From Ashinkailepas kermadecensis (Eukaryota; Arthropoda; Thecostraca; Neolepadidae), in the NCBI GenBank assembly GCA_034440615.1, contig JAOTOM010004043.1, positions 107,501 through 171,500 on the forward strand: 64,000 bases of DNA, given 5' to 3'. Below, in pieces: positions 37,954 to 48,689 of the stretch. The stretch's first letter is position 1. Every line of letters begins with the position of its first letter. The translations under genes and the position numbers were made by a program. Below the pieces are notes generated by a model, which worked only from the letters and a program-made list of their open reading frames with translations, was not told the DNA's origin and did no database searches.

Positions 37954-38473
37954 GATCAAAGTGTTCAACCATGGCACTTTAGATCCGTTAGTAAAATTAT
38001 CGGGTGCGCCCATGACCGTAGGCCCATCAAGATAGCCTCCCCCCTCAATCATGGTGAAATATATTCATCCATGGACCGTTGTATTAAAAGGATGGTCTGA
38101 AAACCCCTAGTACTTCCAATCCGTGACAACTTTTTGTAGGTACCTGCGTACCTTTCCATGATTCAGACTTCTCCCAATCTAACTATATTTCGTGTGATGT
38201 CTATTCGAGCTATCGTGAGTCTGATCAAATGTCTGATTATGACCACTTCGTGTGGGTCAGCCGACCGTGGCCAGTTTTCTACCGCCGTGCACCGTCCCCC
38301 GCGGTCTTTTATTTACGGTGCCCGACTTCACCGACCGGTCCTTTGAATGCTTCCGTGCCAGTATTGATTAACGCCGCCGGGACCGGCCGACTAGGCTGTA
38401 GGTGCATTGTGCACGGCGCATGTTTTCCAGGTGCGTTGCAGCGTAAAATGCAGGCGTTGGGAACGTGCTGGTT

Positions 38474-38656
38474 GGGTAGCGATAGCTCAGTCGGTAGGGC
38501 GTTGAGCTCTTGATCGCGTAGCATCGAATCTCACAACAGCGGCTGTGGGTTCGAATCCCGCAACTGGCGTGATTGCCGAGCCCACCCGCGACCAATCGGC
38601 GGGAGAGGTTGGTGACGCTGAGCGGACTAGCAGTTGGATGCGTCGTAAGAGAATCC
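38474..38656 (+). mobile_element. tRNA-derived SINE (family B)
   Basis: Box A TAGCTCAGTCGG lies at 38483-38494 and box B GGTTCGAATCC at 38548-38558, with about 20 extra bases between them compared with a tRNA. The body CCCGCGACCAATCGGCGGGA (38585 on) is the same as in family A, though the head differs. The end reads GATGCGTCGTAAGAGAATCC. Confidence 0.85.
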
Positions 38657-39762
38657 GATGTTCTTCTGGCAGCGCACTAGTCGGCAGCTGTTTGACCTGC
38701 GCGAACAGCAGGTGCTACAGCTACTGGTCGCTCTGGACACGACGAAACATTGCGCAGAAGCTGTATTTTGGGTTTAACCTGTTCCCGTCGGCCGGGACTG
38801 GGGCGCAGAAACCAGTGCTCCGCCACGGAGACTTTGATCAAGTGCATTTTATCGAACCGATATGTAGGATTGCATACACTGCTGCATTGTCAAGCACGTT
38901 CTCAATTACGATAGCTGAATGGCCAGATATCCGTCTAATCCAGTCTGTCGTAGTGTCGTGTTCTTTCGCTTAGTCTGCCTGGGATTAGCGCGCCCTTCCC
39001 CTCCTTCCGTGGACCAGTGTAGTCTTTTGTAACTTTCCGTGTCATAGTCTCAGTCATGGGTGGATAATGTCATGGGGCAGGTGTGGCCTATGCCACACCA
39101 GTGCAGCGTTGGTGAGGTGTATCGTGGGGCCTATGGACTGGAAATAATGGCATAAAAGCGACATTTGCAACACCGAAACACGCGAACTTTGGCTGCGATC
39201 AGCCACTCCACGGTCCCAGTCCCAGTCGTGTCACGTGATCTCCACCAGCAGCTGGCGGCACTCTCCGGTGGCCTTCCCGAGTCGGCTTTGCCCCGCCGTA
39301 ATGAATCGGTCGGTGTGGCGTCATTTCCGCGGGCGTCCGCCGAGTTCTGCCGCCCGGCACGGCGGTGTGGTGGTGTCGTCCGGCGGTGTGGGGCCCGCGG
39401 CGCCGACACCATCAGCTGATGGATGACGTCAGCAGCCGCCACTCTCGCAGATCAGCGGCGGGAGGGGGCCCCTCCCGCCGGTGGTCCCAACTCCACGCTC
39501 CACACCACGGCACTGACCTGCTACCGCTTTATCACCGGAGGAGCGACGCCGGCTGGGAAGGGAAGGGTCCGCCGCAGGTGCCGGTCGATCACGTGGGCCT
39601 GCAATAAGCTCGCCTCGGGTCAGATTGTGCCACCGTTGCCCATTATCCCCGTGCTTCTGACTCATTCCTCTTATTTCAGTCTATTTCTCCCCAATCCTAA
39701 TCGTGTCTGAATCTCCGTCTTGCCTTTACCCGTTCGCTTTTCCTGTCCATTTAACTGGATCA
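38657..39762. other. Intronic stretch without a supported gene
   Basis: GC-rich open frames at 39.1-39.7 kb on both strands have no domain. Confidence 0.4.
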
Positions 39763-39922
39763 CTTTCGCTCTCGCTCTCTCCCTCGCTGTCGCTCTCGCT
39801 GTCGCTCTCGCTCTCGCTCTCGCTCTCGCTCTCGCTCTCGCTCTCGCTCTCGCTCTCGCACTCGCTCTCGCTGTCGCTCTCGCTCTCGCTCTCGCACTCG
39901 CTCTCGCTCGCTCTCTCTATCG

Positions 39923-39954
<32 letters not shown>

Positions 39955-39957
39955 GGG
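39763..39957. repeat. CTCGCT hexanucleotide microsatellite
   Basis: CTCGCT units with CTGTCG and CACTCG variants end in a CT run next to GAGAGAGA at 39956-39965, which makes a short inverted pair. Confidence 0.95.
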
Positions 39958-40714
39958 AGAGAGAGACTGGGATATTTTACATTTCACCTTTGTCTTCTTC
40001 CTATATATTCACCCCACCCATTCCCTGATTCTGCTTTCCATCCGCCCTATACCTCGTATTGTTCATTCGTTCTCTTGTTTATTCATCTGTCTCATCACTT
40101 CTCTATTTCCGTGGTACGCCACTGTCTTTGCCGTACCCTTTCTTCTACGTCGAAACACGGTATTTCGTTTCCCGCCTTTCTCTTACCCGCGTCTGCTGTT
40201 CTCTGTTTCGCGCCATCTGTCTCGTCCACAGACGTAGACGCCTGATTTCTGCTTCGTGTGTGGCAGTTCCACGTTCATACACATGTATTTTCCTTCTCCG
40301 GCGATTCACCAGCCAGTGTTTGTCGGAGCGGTGGGGAACGGTGCGTTATTGTTTTCAGTCGAGTCGACGTGGTGCAATTGGCGTCCACGGCAGATCGAGT
40401 GCCGGGGGAGGCTGACGACGATGATGACGATGGAATAACTAGCTATGGCCAGGGGAATCTGTTGCAATTGGTGTTGGATGCTGACAGACAATGCTGCCAG
40501 GGTGGTAGCCAGAGTCTGACGGATGTAGGCCGCGTGGTCATAGATGTTGGAGCTACTTTAAATTGTGTTGTTCCGATCTTGAGAAATGTGTCCTGTGAGT
40601 TTTGCAGTTCCGAAGACAAATGGCCACACAGTTTCACAGTTAGATTTGTGGTAAAGATTACAGAACTGTGGAAGAGGAGGCTCCTAGCTGGTAAATGCTC
40701 GAATCTAGTACAAG

Positions 40715-40862
40715 AGGGTGCTGGTAGCTCAGTGGTTAAGCTGGGCGTCTGACATGCAGAGGTACGGGGTTCGATACCCCGCGATGCCCGCCCTTCCTGC
40801 AGGGTGGGAGGCAGGCGACGCCATATGCCCTCAGCTGCCGGGTGTGTCGTAAAGTCAGAACC
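40715..40862 (+). mobile_element. tRNA-derived SINE with Met-like head (family D)
   Basis: Box A TAGCTCAGTGG lies at 40725-40735 and box B GGTTCGATACC at 40768-40778. The seven-base anticodon loop GACATGC gives CAT but lacks U33, so it is not a functional tRNA. The body GTGGGAGGCAGGCGACGC (40804 on) resembles the family A body, and the end reads GTGTCGTAAAGTCAGA. A short TCTAGTA duplication flanks it (weak). Confidence 0.8.
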
Positions 40863-41350
40863 ACTCCTTTCTAGTATTAGAGGCAGGTAGCTTTTGATTG
40901 GATTATCGGCTAACCCATGGCGTATGATGGAACTGATTGAGAACTGGAAGCAGCCGGATATTTATGTGCGCGCGGTTGTCGGTGCGGCTAAGTTCACAAC
41001 GCGCCTTCCATGTCTTGACTTCCAATGTACCCCTGTACCGTGTTGTCTGACTGAAAGTCTGGAAGTTGACGTACAAGTTGCGAATGAAAAGGAAAGACAG
41101 ACCAATAAAGTGGTAATATAATTATAAAATATTGAGCTTTTCTTATGATTTCGATATGTGTTGTAGATTAAATTTTCTTGACCCTATATGTGCACCCACA
41201 TGAGTCGTGTTCGCTTGTGAATAGGATACATGTATTTTAAGGCCACTTGCCTGCGATGTTGCCACCGAGATACTAGGGCGTGACCTGCACTGAGAGTGAG
41301 GCGGTGCGAGATGCTGCCGCATTGATGACGGTGGCTTCTGCCTGCTGCAG

Positions 41351-41451
41351 GTGTCCAAAGTGAAGGTTCAAGAGTGTCATCTCTACACGAGCTGCGGCGA
41401 GTGTCTGGGTGCCAGGGACCCCTACTGCGGCTGGTGCTCGCTGGAGAACAA
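41351..41451 (+). CDS. PlexB: Plexin (PlexB-like) internal exon 2 of 4: last sema strand and first half of PSI domain 1
   Basis: The exon starts in phase 0 after cctgctgcag and ends two bases into a lysine codon at a GTAAGC donor (41452). It encodes the strand VSKVKVQEC and the PSI core YTSCGECLGARDPYCGWC followed by SLEN. The Cys spacing (C-x5-C-x2-C-x7-C-x2-C) is that of plexin PSI domains, which form a small disulfide knot that supports the sema propeller. The match to plexins is unmistakable, and the SLENK ending is typical of arthropod Plexin B. It is joined to exon 1 across a 29.6-kb intron. Unspliced reading meets TAA immediately after the donor, so retention of the next intron would truncate the protein. 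Confidence 0.95.
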
Positions 41452-41631
41452 GTAAGCCCGTCTGGAATGTCTACTGTGTTGATGCTCAGCTGGGTGGCAT
41501 GGCTTATCGAAGCGTGTCTGCTTTATGTCAGAATTATTCATTGACATCTTGTGAGGCAGGATTATATGCGGGAACTATGGACCTGGTGGTTACTAAGCGG
41601 ACTATTTCATCTCCCAGCTACGACCTTTGCT

Positions 41632-41664
41632 GTATGACCTTTGCAGTCGATGCGCCCCTAAACT
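41632..41664 (+). mobile_element. Retroposon 3' tail module
   Basis: TGTATGACCTTTGCAGTCGA followed by TGCGCCCCTAAAC is nearly identical to 63782-63812 and close to 46787-46816. Confidence 0.6.
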
Positions 41665-41824
41665 ATATCTCCCAGCTAAACTGGAAAGTACTGGGTACCC
41701 TTCTACCCAGAAGGGTACAATATTCTACCCTCCCCCACACCCGATGTATCCGTACACCATCTCACATCCGGTCGGCCAAAACTGCGCGCGATTTCAAATG
41801 TGAGCTTCAAACGACGTGCACTGT

Positions 41825-41985
41825 GCTCTTTTACGACGCATTCGACTGCTGCAGCGCTAAGCGTTGCGAACCTCTCACGCCGATTGGTCGTGGGTGGACT
41901 CGGCAATTTCGCCGGTTATGAAATTCGAGTCCACATCGAGCGACGTATCATTGGTGGCCTTCTGCGTTCACATCGCCACCCGGCC
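41825..41985 (-). mobile_element. 5'-truncated SINE (family B)
   Basis: On the minus strand it has a box-B-like GGACTCGAATTTC, then GCCGAGTCCACCCACGACC, AATCGGCGTGAGAGGTT and the end GAATGCGTCGTAAAAGAG. It follows the 38474 copy from box B to the end; the upstream head is too diverged to call. Confidence 0.75.
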
Positions 41986-41997
41986 AGCGGTCAGCAC

Positions 41998-42328
41998 GGT
42001 TGAGGTCTGCTTATCAGAACTGGGCTCTCAGCACAGGTCTGTTTGTCCCCACACACCCGCTCACCTCTCCTGCGCCGCGCTTGAAGTCTGCTTATCAGAA
42101 CTGGGCTCTCAGCACAGGTCTGTTTGTCCCCACACACCCGCTCACCTCTCCTGCGCCGCGCTTGAGGTCTGCTTATCAGAACTGGGCTCTCAGCACAGGT
42201 CTGTTTGTCCCCACACACCTGCTCACCTCTCCTGCGCCGCGCTTGAGGTCTGCTTATCAGAACTGGGCTCTCAGCACAGGTCTGTTTGTCCCCACACACC
42301 CGCTCACCTCTCTTGCGCCGCGCTTGAT
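41998..42328. repeat. 81-bp tandem repeat, four copies
   Basis: The units start GAGGTCTGCTTATCAGAACT and end CTCCTGCGCCGCGCTT and are almost identical. The 27-codon length leaves frames open on both strands. The array abuts a truncated SINE. Confidence 0.96.
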
Positions 42329-42589
42329 TTGATTGACCTGAGACGTGACAAATGTGTGGTAACCGATCATTGCGCAGCAGTGCAAACCACAGCCTCGCTC
42401 CCGTACTCACCTCGAGACAAGCTGGCCACACGGCTGTAATCCTGTTGACCCGTGAGCCCATCGTTGGTGGCAGCCGTGGCTTCTTACTCCGTTCAGGATC
42501 TATGGGCTCCTAAGTTTCAGAAGTTTTCAACAAAGTAATATGACCACATACAAGATAACCATAACATGACTATGGTTCCTGGATCTGTT

Positions 42590-42750
42590 ATCTTTTGTCG
42601 AGAAAGTACCGCCTTGGCATAGCGGCAGTCTTGTACCTGTTGTCGAGAAGTACTGCCTTGGTATCGGCGGCGGTCTTGTACCTGTGATCGAGAAGGTACG
42701 GCCTTGGCATCAGCGGCGGTTTTGTCCCTGTTACCGAGAAGGCATCGCTT
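42590..42750. repeat. 44-bp degenerate minisatellite
   Basis: Four units of CGAGAAGGTACCGCCTTGGC, ATCAGCGGCGGTCTTGTACC and TGTT. Confidence 0.85.
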
Positions 42751-42904
42751 GGCCATCAGCAGCGGTTCCATTGCTTCAGCCTCGTCAGTTTTTAGTGATT
42801 CGCCTGATAGCAAATTAGACGTTCAAAACGTGACGGGCAGTTATTGCGGTAATATCACCCGGCTGGTATTGTGACAGCGTCGCCAAGCAGATGTTAGAGG
42901 TTGC

Positions 42905-43272
42905 GGCAACGTAACCCGACGGGTGCTCCGGTGATGGTGGATACTTGCCAACAAAACCCGACAGGTGCTCCGGTGATGGTGGGTACTTGCCAACAAAACC
43001 CGACAGGTGCTCCGGTGATGGTGGATACTTGCCAACAAAACCCGACAGGTGCTCCGGTGATGGTGGGTACTTGCCAACAAAACCCGACGGGTGCTCCGGT
43101 GATGGTGGATGCTTACCAACACAACTGGGCAGATGCTCCGGTGATGGTGGGTACTTGCCAACAAAACCCGACAGATGCTCCGGTGATGGTGGATGCTTGC
43201 CAACACAACCGGGCAGATGCTCCGATAATGGTGGATACTTGCAAACACAACCGGACAGATACTCCAGTACTG
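42905..43272. repeat. 42-bp minisatellite, nine copies
   Basis: Units of CCCGACAGGTGCTCCGGTGA, TGGTGG(A/G)TACTTGCCAACAAAA. Two unit variants (GGATAC and GGGTAC) alternate strictly in the first half, so the higher-order period is 84 bp. Confidence 0.95.
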
Positions 43273-44308
43273 ATGAATGTTTCATAACATGATTCGATAT
43301 ATGCTGCGGCAGTCGTGGGTACTTGGGGACACAATCCGCCAGATGCGTGGATGGCACATGGTATGTGTGGTGGGCCACCGCCTACCCTCGACCGGGCGTG
43401 GTGTGGGCCTCCTACCCCCAGCCGGTTATGCCATGGACGGTGGACCCCTGGCCGCCGATGGGGCATGGGATGGGCGATGGACCCCGTGCTCCGACCAGTT
43501 ATGGTATGGGTGGTGGACCTCCTGCCCCCGACAAGGCATTAATCGAGCGGTTTGGCAATGTTGCCAACCGCCATCGGCAATTCGGCCCACAAGCTAGCTG
43601 ATGCATGTTCGCCGTAATTAGCATATGCACCCATTGTCATTTATATACGTTCTAGTTGTCACATCAGCGACCAAGTAATTTGGCAAATTTATTAGCCCTG
43701 TGCGTCATTATCTACGGCTTTGCAGATGTGAGAAGAGCGCATGCGTCGTCATCCCCACATGATGTTATTCATTGTTTCGTATCGCGCTCTCGTCTGCATA
43801 CTCATTGTCTGACGGCGCAGTTACTACTTGTAATGCGTCGTCTCTTTAATTCGCCAATTATCGCTGTAATCGGGCGGTCGGCCTCGCCTGATGACTGATG
43901 ACGCGGGACGGCAGCGGTGCCGGCGGCTCGGCCAGACCGCTCCGGTATCCATTCGTCTCGGACAGTGTGTCTCGTGTAATTGCGCCGGCCGGCATCTTGC
44001 GCAGCAACCGAGCGGCGCCCGGCCCTGCCCGCTGCGGTCTGCGTCGCTTCCGTCGTGTTACGCCGGCAGTGTGTGGTGCAGCCGCACGATATTGAATGGC
44101 CTTGATTGCATCGTTGTGTCCACATCGCCGCGGGCGTGTGTAGCCGGCGCAGAGCCGCTCTCTTGCGCGGGCAGCAATTGTATGAGCATTGTTCACTTCA
44201 ATAGGCTGCGTTCTTTTCCTGCTGTGTGTGTGTGTGCTGCTGTCGCTGTGGGGCCGCGTCACGGTGGCTTGATGTCATTACGTCGTCGACTCCCGTCCCT
44301 GTCTTCCC
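43273..44308. other. Intronic stretch without a supported gene
   Basis: Small degenerate ATGG(A/G)CGGTGGACC repeats occur at 43350-43540, otherwise nothing recognised. Confidence 0.4.
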
Positions 44309-44649
44309 TACCACCACCACCACCGCCACCGCCACCGCCACTGACATCGCAACCGCCACCGCTGCAGCCACCGTCACAGCCACCGCCACCGCCACCGCCA
44401 CCGCCACCGCCACAGCCACCGCCACAGCCACCGCCACAGCCACAGCCACAGCCACAGCCACCGCCACCGCCACAGCCACATCCACAGCCACAGCCACCGC
44501 CACAGCCACAGCCACCGCCACAGCCACCGCCACAGCCACCGCCACAGCCACCGCCACAGCCACCGCCACAGCCACAGCCACAGCCACAGCCACAGCCACC
44601 GCCACAGCCACAGCCACCGCCACAGCCACAGCCACAGCCACAGCCACGA
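44309..44649. repeat. CCACCG / CCACAG hexanucleotide array
   Basis: About 56 hexamers. CAGCCA and CCGCCA units alternate in blocks. It translates to Pro-rich, Thr-Ala or Val-Ala repeats depending on frame; not a gene. Confidence 0.97.
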
Positions 44650-47377
44650 CTCGTCCTCGTTTCAGCTCCCGTCGCACACCTCTGCCCCGTCTCCCGCCCT
44701 CTCATCACACTCTGGCCCGTCCCCCCCCCCCCACACTCACCCCCGACTCATCCCCATTCCCACCACCGCGCCCCGTCACCCCCCCCACCCCTCTGTCGGC
44801 CCGTCCTGTCGCAGTCGGGGACCTTCGCGTGAAGCCCATAAGCTGTTCCCGCGGGGCCGCCGAACAGCTGGCTGGAGCTGGAGACATTCCTCCGGACCCC
44901 AATCAATGCGGCCGCCGGCGCTGTTGCAGCCGGGCGAGCCGTGTACGCGCGTGCCGCGTCCCGATTGTCCAACACGGCCGGCCGGCCCTCCGGTCCCGTC
45001 TAATCCCGACTCGGACGGGTAATTTATCGTCGCGTAATAATCCCACCTCCAATTATGTTTGCCTCATTGGTGAAGCATAAATAACGACGCGCATCGAGCG
45101 GGCTCTGCGTCGGCGTCGGCGGTGCCGGCTCTGGGCGGCGGCCGGCGCTGCTGGGGCGTGGACGATGGCGCCGCTGATAGTGCACCCGCTGGATGGCAGG
45201 TGCCGGCGGATGCCGGCGGCCCGTCACCGCTCCATTCTGATGGAAATGACACTCGTGTGTGAAAGCCGTTTCATCTCTCGTGTTCGGGTTATTGAAATAG
45301 TTTTCCACCTGGAGGTGACTGAGAGACGTTTTGCGTGTATTTGAAATGTGAACGAAGAAGGTCCACACAATCTGTCAGTACAAAGGGAGCACTGTTGTGG
45401 GAGATTATGCGTATACGAGGCAATGGTCAGATGACACTGTTTCTCTCGGGCGATGGTGATGTCGGACTCACGAGGTCCGACTCACACGCACCCGGCACTG
45501 TTTCTCGGCAGACACGCACCACGTTGGTGCTCACCTTTCAGGAATGCGTTTCCATTTAATCCACCGTAGTTAAAAATGAATAAAGGGCGATATTTGCCAC
45601 AGTGTAGGGAAGTAGACATTGGGGTTGTGTAGCTGCTCTGGGACGGTGAATGCCGGATGAAGCTTGTGCGTTGGCCGTATGGTTGAGAGCTGATATGTGT
45701 GCAGTTGAACAGGAGACTTAAAGCATTTAACGCAGTCCCACTATGCGCTCGGGCGAGAGGATAAAATGGGAAACAAAGCATAACAAAACCGAACAGAACG
45801 GAACAGAATAGAACAGAGCAGAACAGAAGAAAGCAGAATAGAATGGGGTGGAACTGACAGTGTTGGTATGGAAGGCGATAGTAGGCCAGCATAGGAAGAG
45901 GAATGTGAAATACGAGAAAGTCAAGTTGCCATGGAGAACTGTGAGGACAAATAAGCGGAGGTAGCCATTTATTATGCACCGTTCCCAGTTAGTGTCTGTT
46001 TGGTCAGATATATGACCGGTGCTTGCATGCTAATATGCTCATTTATCGGTGACCTTGCCGTGTTGACTGAGGCCAGGTACCTCTGGCACCTCTAGCCAGG
46101 CCACTCACCTCCGTATCCTTTATAAGCGCTTCCGGTGTGTTTGTTAATGTAATGGCAGCTAAAACTTGCTGAACAAAGCCAGATGCCTGCGTGTAACAGC
46201 GGGACATTTGGGGCCTTATCGCGGGATCAGGATAAAAATGTTCTTTTTACGCTGCGTTTCAATGGGTGGTAGTTGGATCTCTTCGGCCAGCTCCAACCGT
46301 TTCGGAGTTGTAGGCTGAATTAGACAGGGAAAATGGTGTAGACGACCGAGATAGGGTGAATGGCGGAACAGTTTCTAGGCTGTGGGCTGAAGGAGACATG
46401 AAAATACTGTGGAGAGAAAGACTACCGGGATAGGGTGAAAGGCGGAACAGGATGAGTGGATGCAGTTTTCAGGACCGAGAAGGTGAAGGTGGATGACACT
46501 ACTCCCGCTCTCTTTTTCATTGTGCTAGGCAAATTTGGACACCAGGCAGATGATGCTAGAGCCCTGTCGGACAGATTGGAGGGCTAGTGATGTCGATTTT
46601 TGTTGCCTGGCTTTATTCGGTGTGTTTTCATTGTCTTTGACACTCCAAGGCATTGGAAGTCTTAGCTCAAGAGGATCTCATGTGAAGTTTAAAATCTGGA
46701 GCGGCCCACACGGGGACAGCGATACTCCAATGCACATGTAGGCTCCTGTGCCATACGTGTCAACAAATAACCGAGCAGCGGGCGCTGTATGACCAACGCA
46801 GTCGATGCGCCCCTGAGGCCAAACAATACGCAAATAGCTGAGCAGTCGTGATGAGGAGCCTCACCTATCCCCACACTGCACGGGTATCAGCTGTGCCTGG
46901 TGAAACCAGCTTTCACGTGGAAAATAATAGTTATGGATGCTGTGCCAGCTCAGATATCACGCAAGGCTATGCTGATTTAGCAGTGTGTTTGTAGTTGTAT
47001 TATTTAAGGAAGGTAAGGCTGGTTTGTCTTCGGGTGTTGCCATGGGCGTGTATGCGGTAGAGAGGATTGCTCCACTCGGCAGTGTCTGAGCCCCGACAAT
47101 CCTGGCTCTGTCGTGTCGTTACTGAGTGCTCGGCCCAGGACTACATGGGATGCTGTGTGCGACCAGCGTATAATTTATTCAGTTGCAGGGCTGTTAAGTC
47201 TGGCAAGCCCCAGTTTCACTCTTGGTTGTGACGATGCAGCTGGGAGGTGGCGGTTCCGGTTACGATTCCTGTTCTGGTTTCTGTCTGCAAGGAGATGACA
47301 ATTGAGCGAATAATAGTGCCACCTCTGGGCAGCATGACAGCAGTGGTACCCCTTATAAGCAGACCATACACGCAGTG
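44650..47377. other. Intronic stretch without a supported gene
   Basis: It contains a GAACAGAACAGAATAGAACA-type run at 45787-45845 and a tail module at 46781. No domain was recognised. Confidence 0.4.
46781..46820 (+). mobile_element. Retroposon 3' tail module
   Basis: GCGCTGTATGACCAACGCAG then TCGATGCGCCCCTGAGGCC. Same stem-and-GTCGATGCGCC layout as the other tail copies. Confidence 0.55.
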
Positions 47378-47540
47378 GTTGGTTGGTTATTGGTTTTACG
47401 ACACGTCGACCGTTGAGTCATGTAGCGTCGCCAATCTCTCACCCCGAGTGGTCGCGGGCGAAGAGTAGCGACAGGTGAGACTCGAACCCACAACCTTTCG
47501 ATTGTGAGACGAGCATCTTACCCCTAGACCACTCGGCCCC
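47378..47540 (-). mobile_element. tRNA-derived SINE, full length (family A, copy 2)
   Basis: A near-identical partner of 8185-8348, in the same orientation. Box A TGGTCTAGGGG is the complement of 47521-47531 and box B GGTTCGAGTCT is the complement of 47478-47488. The flanking duplication CCATACACGCAGTG (47364-47377 and 47541-47554) is a perfect 14 bp, so the insertion is recent. The box B here matches the pol III consensus better than copy 1. Confidence 0.95.
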
Positions 47541-48119
47541 CCATACACGCAGTGACAGTCATGACGGTGAGAACTGGTTGGAATGGATCAACATGAACCA
47601 TTCAATGCACATTTTCTGAAAAAACAACAGCACTCCTCAATTCCTTTGATTTTTTTCTCTCGAATTCTCATAAAAAGTTTTCCTATTTAATTCAATTCTG
47701 GAGTAATTATCGAGCTTTCACAAAAATGTCCCAATTGTGGGATAGTGGTCGTCCACCTTCGATATATTTTACCGCAAAATGAAGTTAGTTTTATTTTGAC
47801 ACTTGCATTCTTACATATTTGAAATTGTCGGGCCAATCCCACAACCATTTGGAGCTTTGCGAGACAACGTAGCGTACGGCTGATTAGTGTGCCCTCTGGA
47901 ACCTCCGCCACTTCTCTGGGAAGGCATAGTCATGCTCGCACCCGCCGGTCGAGACTCTCCTAGGGTCTAGGTGGCTACTAGGGTGACGCGCTGCGTATTT
48001 CCCGTCTCCCTCGGCACCACCTCGCCGCTGTGTGCGTCGTTATCCAGCAGGTTTTGAATAAGTTCCGGGATCGTTTGTCGCTCAGTGTATCCTGTTCTAG
48101 CCGGTGTGATGTTCTGCGA

Positions 48120-48420
48120 TCTGGTGTCATCTCGTGTGACCCGATGTTCCTTTGTGTGCGCTGATGTGGCCTGTTGTGACTTCGTGTGGTCCGATGTTCC
48201 TTTGTGTGCGCTGATGTGGCCTGTTGTGACTTCGTGTGGTCCGATGTGCCCTTGTGTGCGCTGATGTGACCTGCCATGATCGGATGTGACGTAGTGTGAG
48301 CTGACGTGACCTATCGTTTCCTGATGTCACTTGCTGTAGCCTGATGTCTGGTGTCACCTGTTGTGATCAATTGTGACGTGTTGTGGCCTGTGGTGACTTG
48401 TTGTGACCTGTGCTAACTTT
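48120..48420. repeat. GTGAC / TGATGTGACCTG degenerate repeat
   Basis: A 48-bp piece (TGTTCCTTTGTGTGCGCTGA ... TTCGTGTGGTCCGA) is tandemly duplicated at 48144-48244. Decaying GTGACCTGTTGTGAC words then run up to the alternative exon 3 acceptor at 48423. Confidence 0.8.
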
Positions 48421-48423
48421 CAG

Positions 48424-48495
48424 GTGGGGTGCCAAGTGCTTTACTATGGTCGATGAGTCTGGAAGCCCAAATAACGGGCCAGCCGGCTGTTTCAG
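48424..48495 (+). other. PlexB: Possible alternative 72-nt 5' extension of plexin exon 3
   Basis: A second acceptor, gctaactttcag, ends at 48423. Splicing there would place one base G plus 24 sense codons before the main exon start, in the correct frame. The extension would insert 24 residues with two cysteines in the PSI domain between the conserved SLENK and CSVRNNC. Against it, the candidate branch-point adenosine (ctaac) is unusually close to the AG, and plexins I know lack such an insert. Confidence 0.3.
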
Positions 48496-48625
48496 GTGCA
48501 GCGTGCGGAACAACTGTCAGGCGGCGGCGAAGGACGCGCTCTACTGGATCAACTACAAGTCGGACCGGTGCACCACCATCGAGTCGGTGTCGCCGCGCGA
48601 GCTGCAGGCCACCACAGCACGCACG
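48496..48625 (+). CDS. PlexB: Plexin (PlexB-like) internal exon 3 of 4: second half of PSI domain 1 and start of IPT 1
   Basis: The exon starts after ggctgtttcag. Its first base G completes the lysine codon begun in exon 2; it then encodes CSVRNNC, an LYWINYKSDRC segment and RELQATTART, ending in phase 0 at the donor ACG|GTCAGT (48626). With exon 2 it supplies all eight PSI cysteines. The LYW..YK...CTTI...P..LQ.TTART wording is the arthropod PlexB form rather than the PlexA form (from family knowledge). A second acceptor, tttcag ending at 48423, is in the same phase and would add 24 codons containing two extra Cys. The donor is followed within about 75 bp by a minisatellite that repeats its hexamer, and the frame stays open downstream until 50353. 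Confidence 0.93.
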
Positions 48626-48689
48626 GTCAGTCAGGTCACCTCAGACGGGTCAGTCGGGTCAACACTGACTGTCACCACTGATTGGTCAG

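Larger units (their letters stand above)
41452..48495 (+). other. Plexin intron B (7.0 kb)
   Basis: The intron is bounded by GTAAGC and gctgtttcag, phase 2. It contains a truncated SINE, an 81-bp array, 42-45-bp arrays, a proline/alanine-type hexanucleotide array, one full-length SINE with a perfect duplication, and a GTGAC/TGTG-rich degenerate array that runs up to the alternative exon 3 acceptor. Confidence 0.88.

Noticed and set aside
40258..40752. 164-codon frame with an Asp run upstream of a SINE
   Set aside because: No recognisable domain, and it ends inside the SINE; probably chance.
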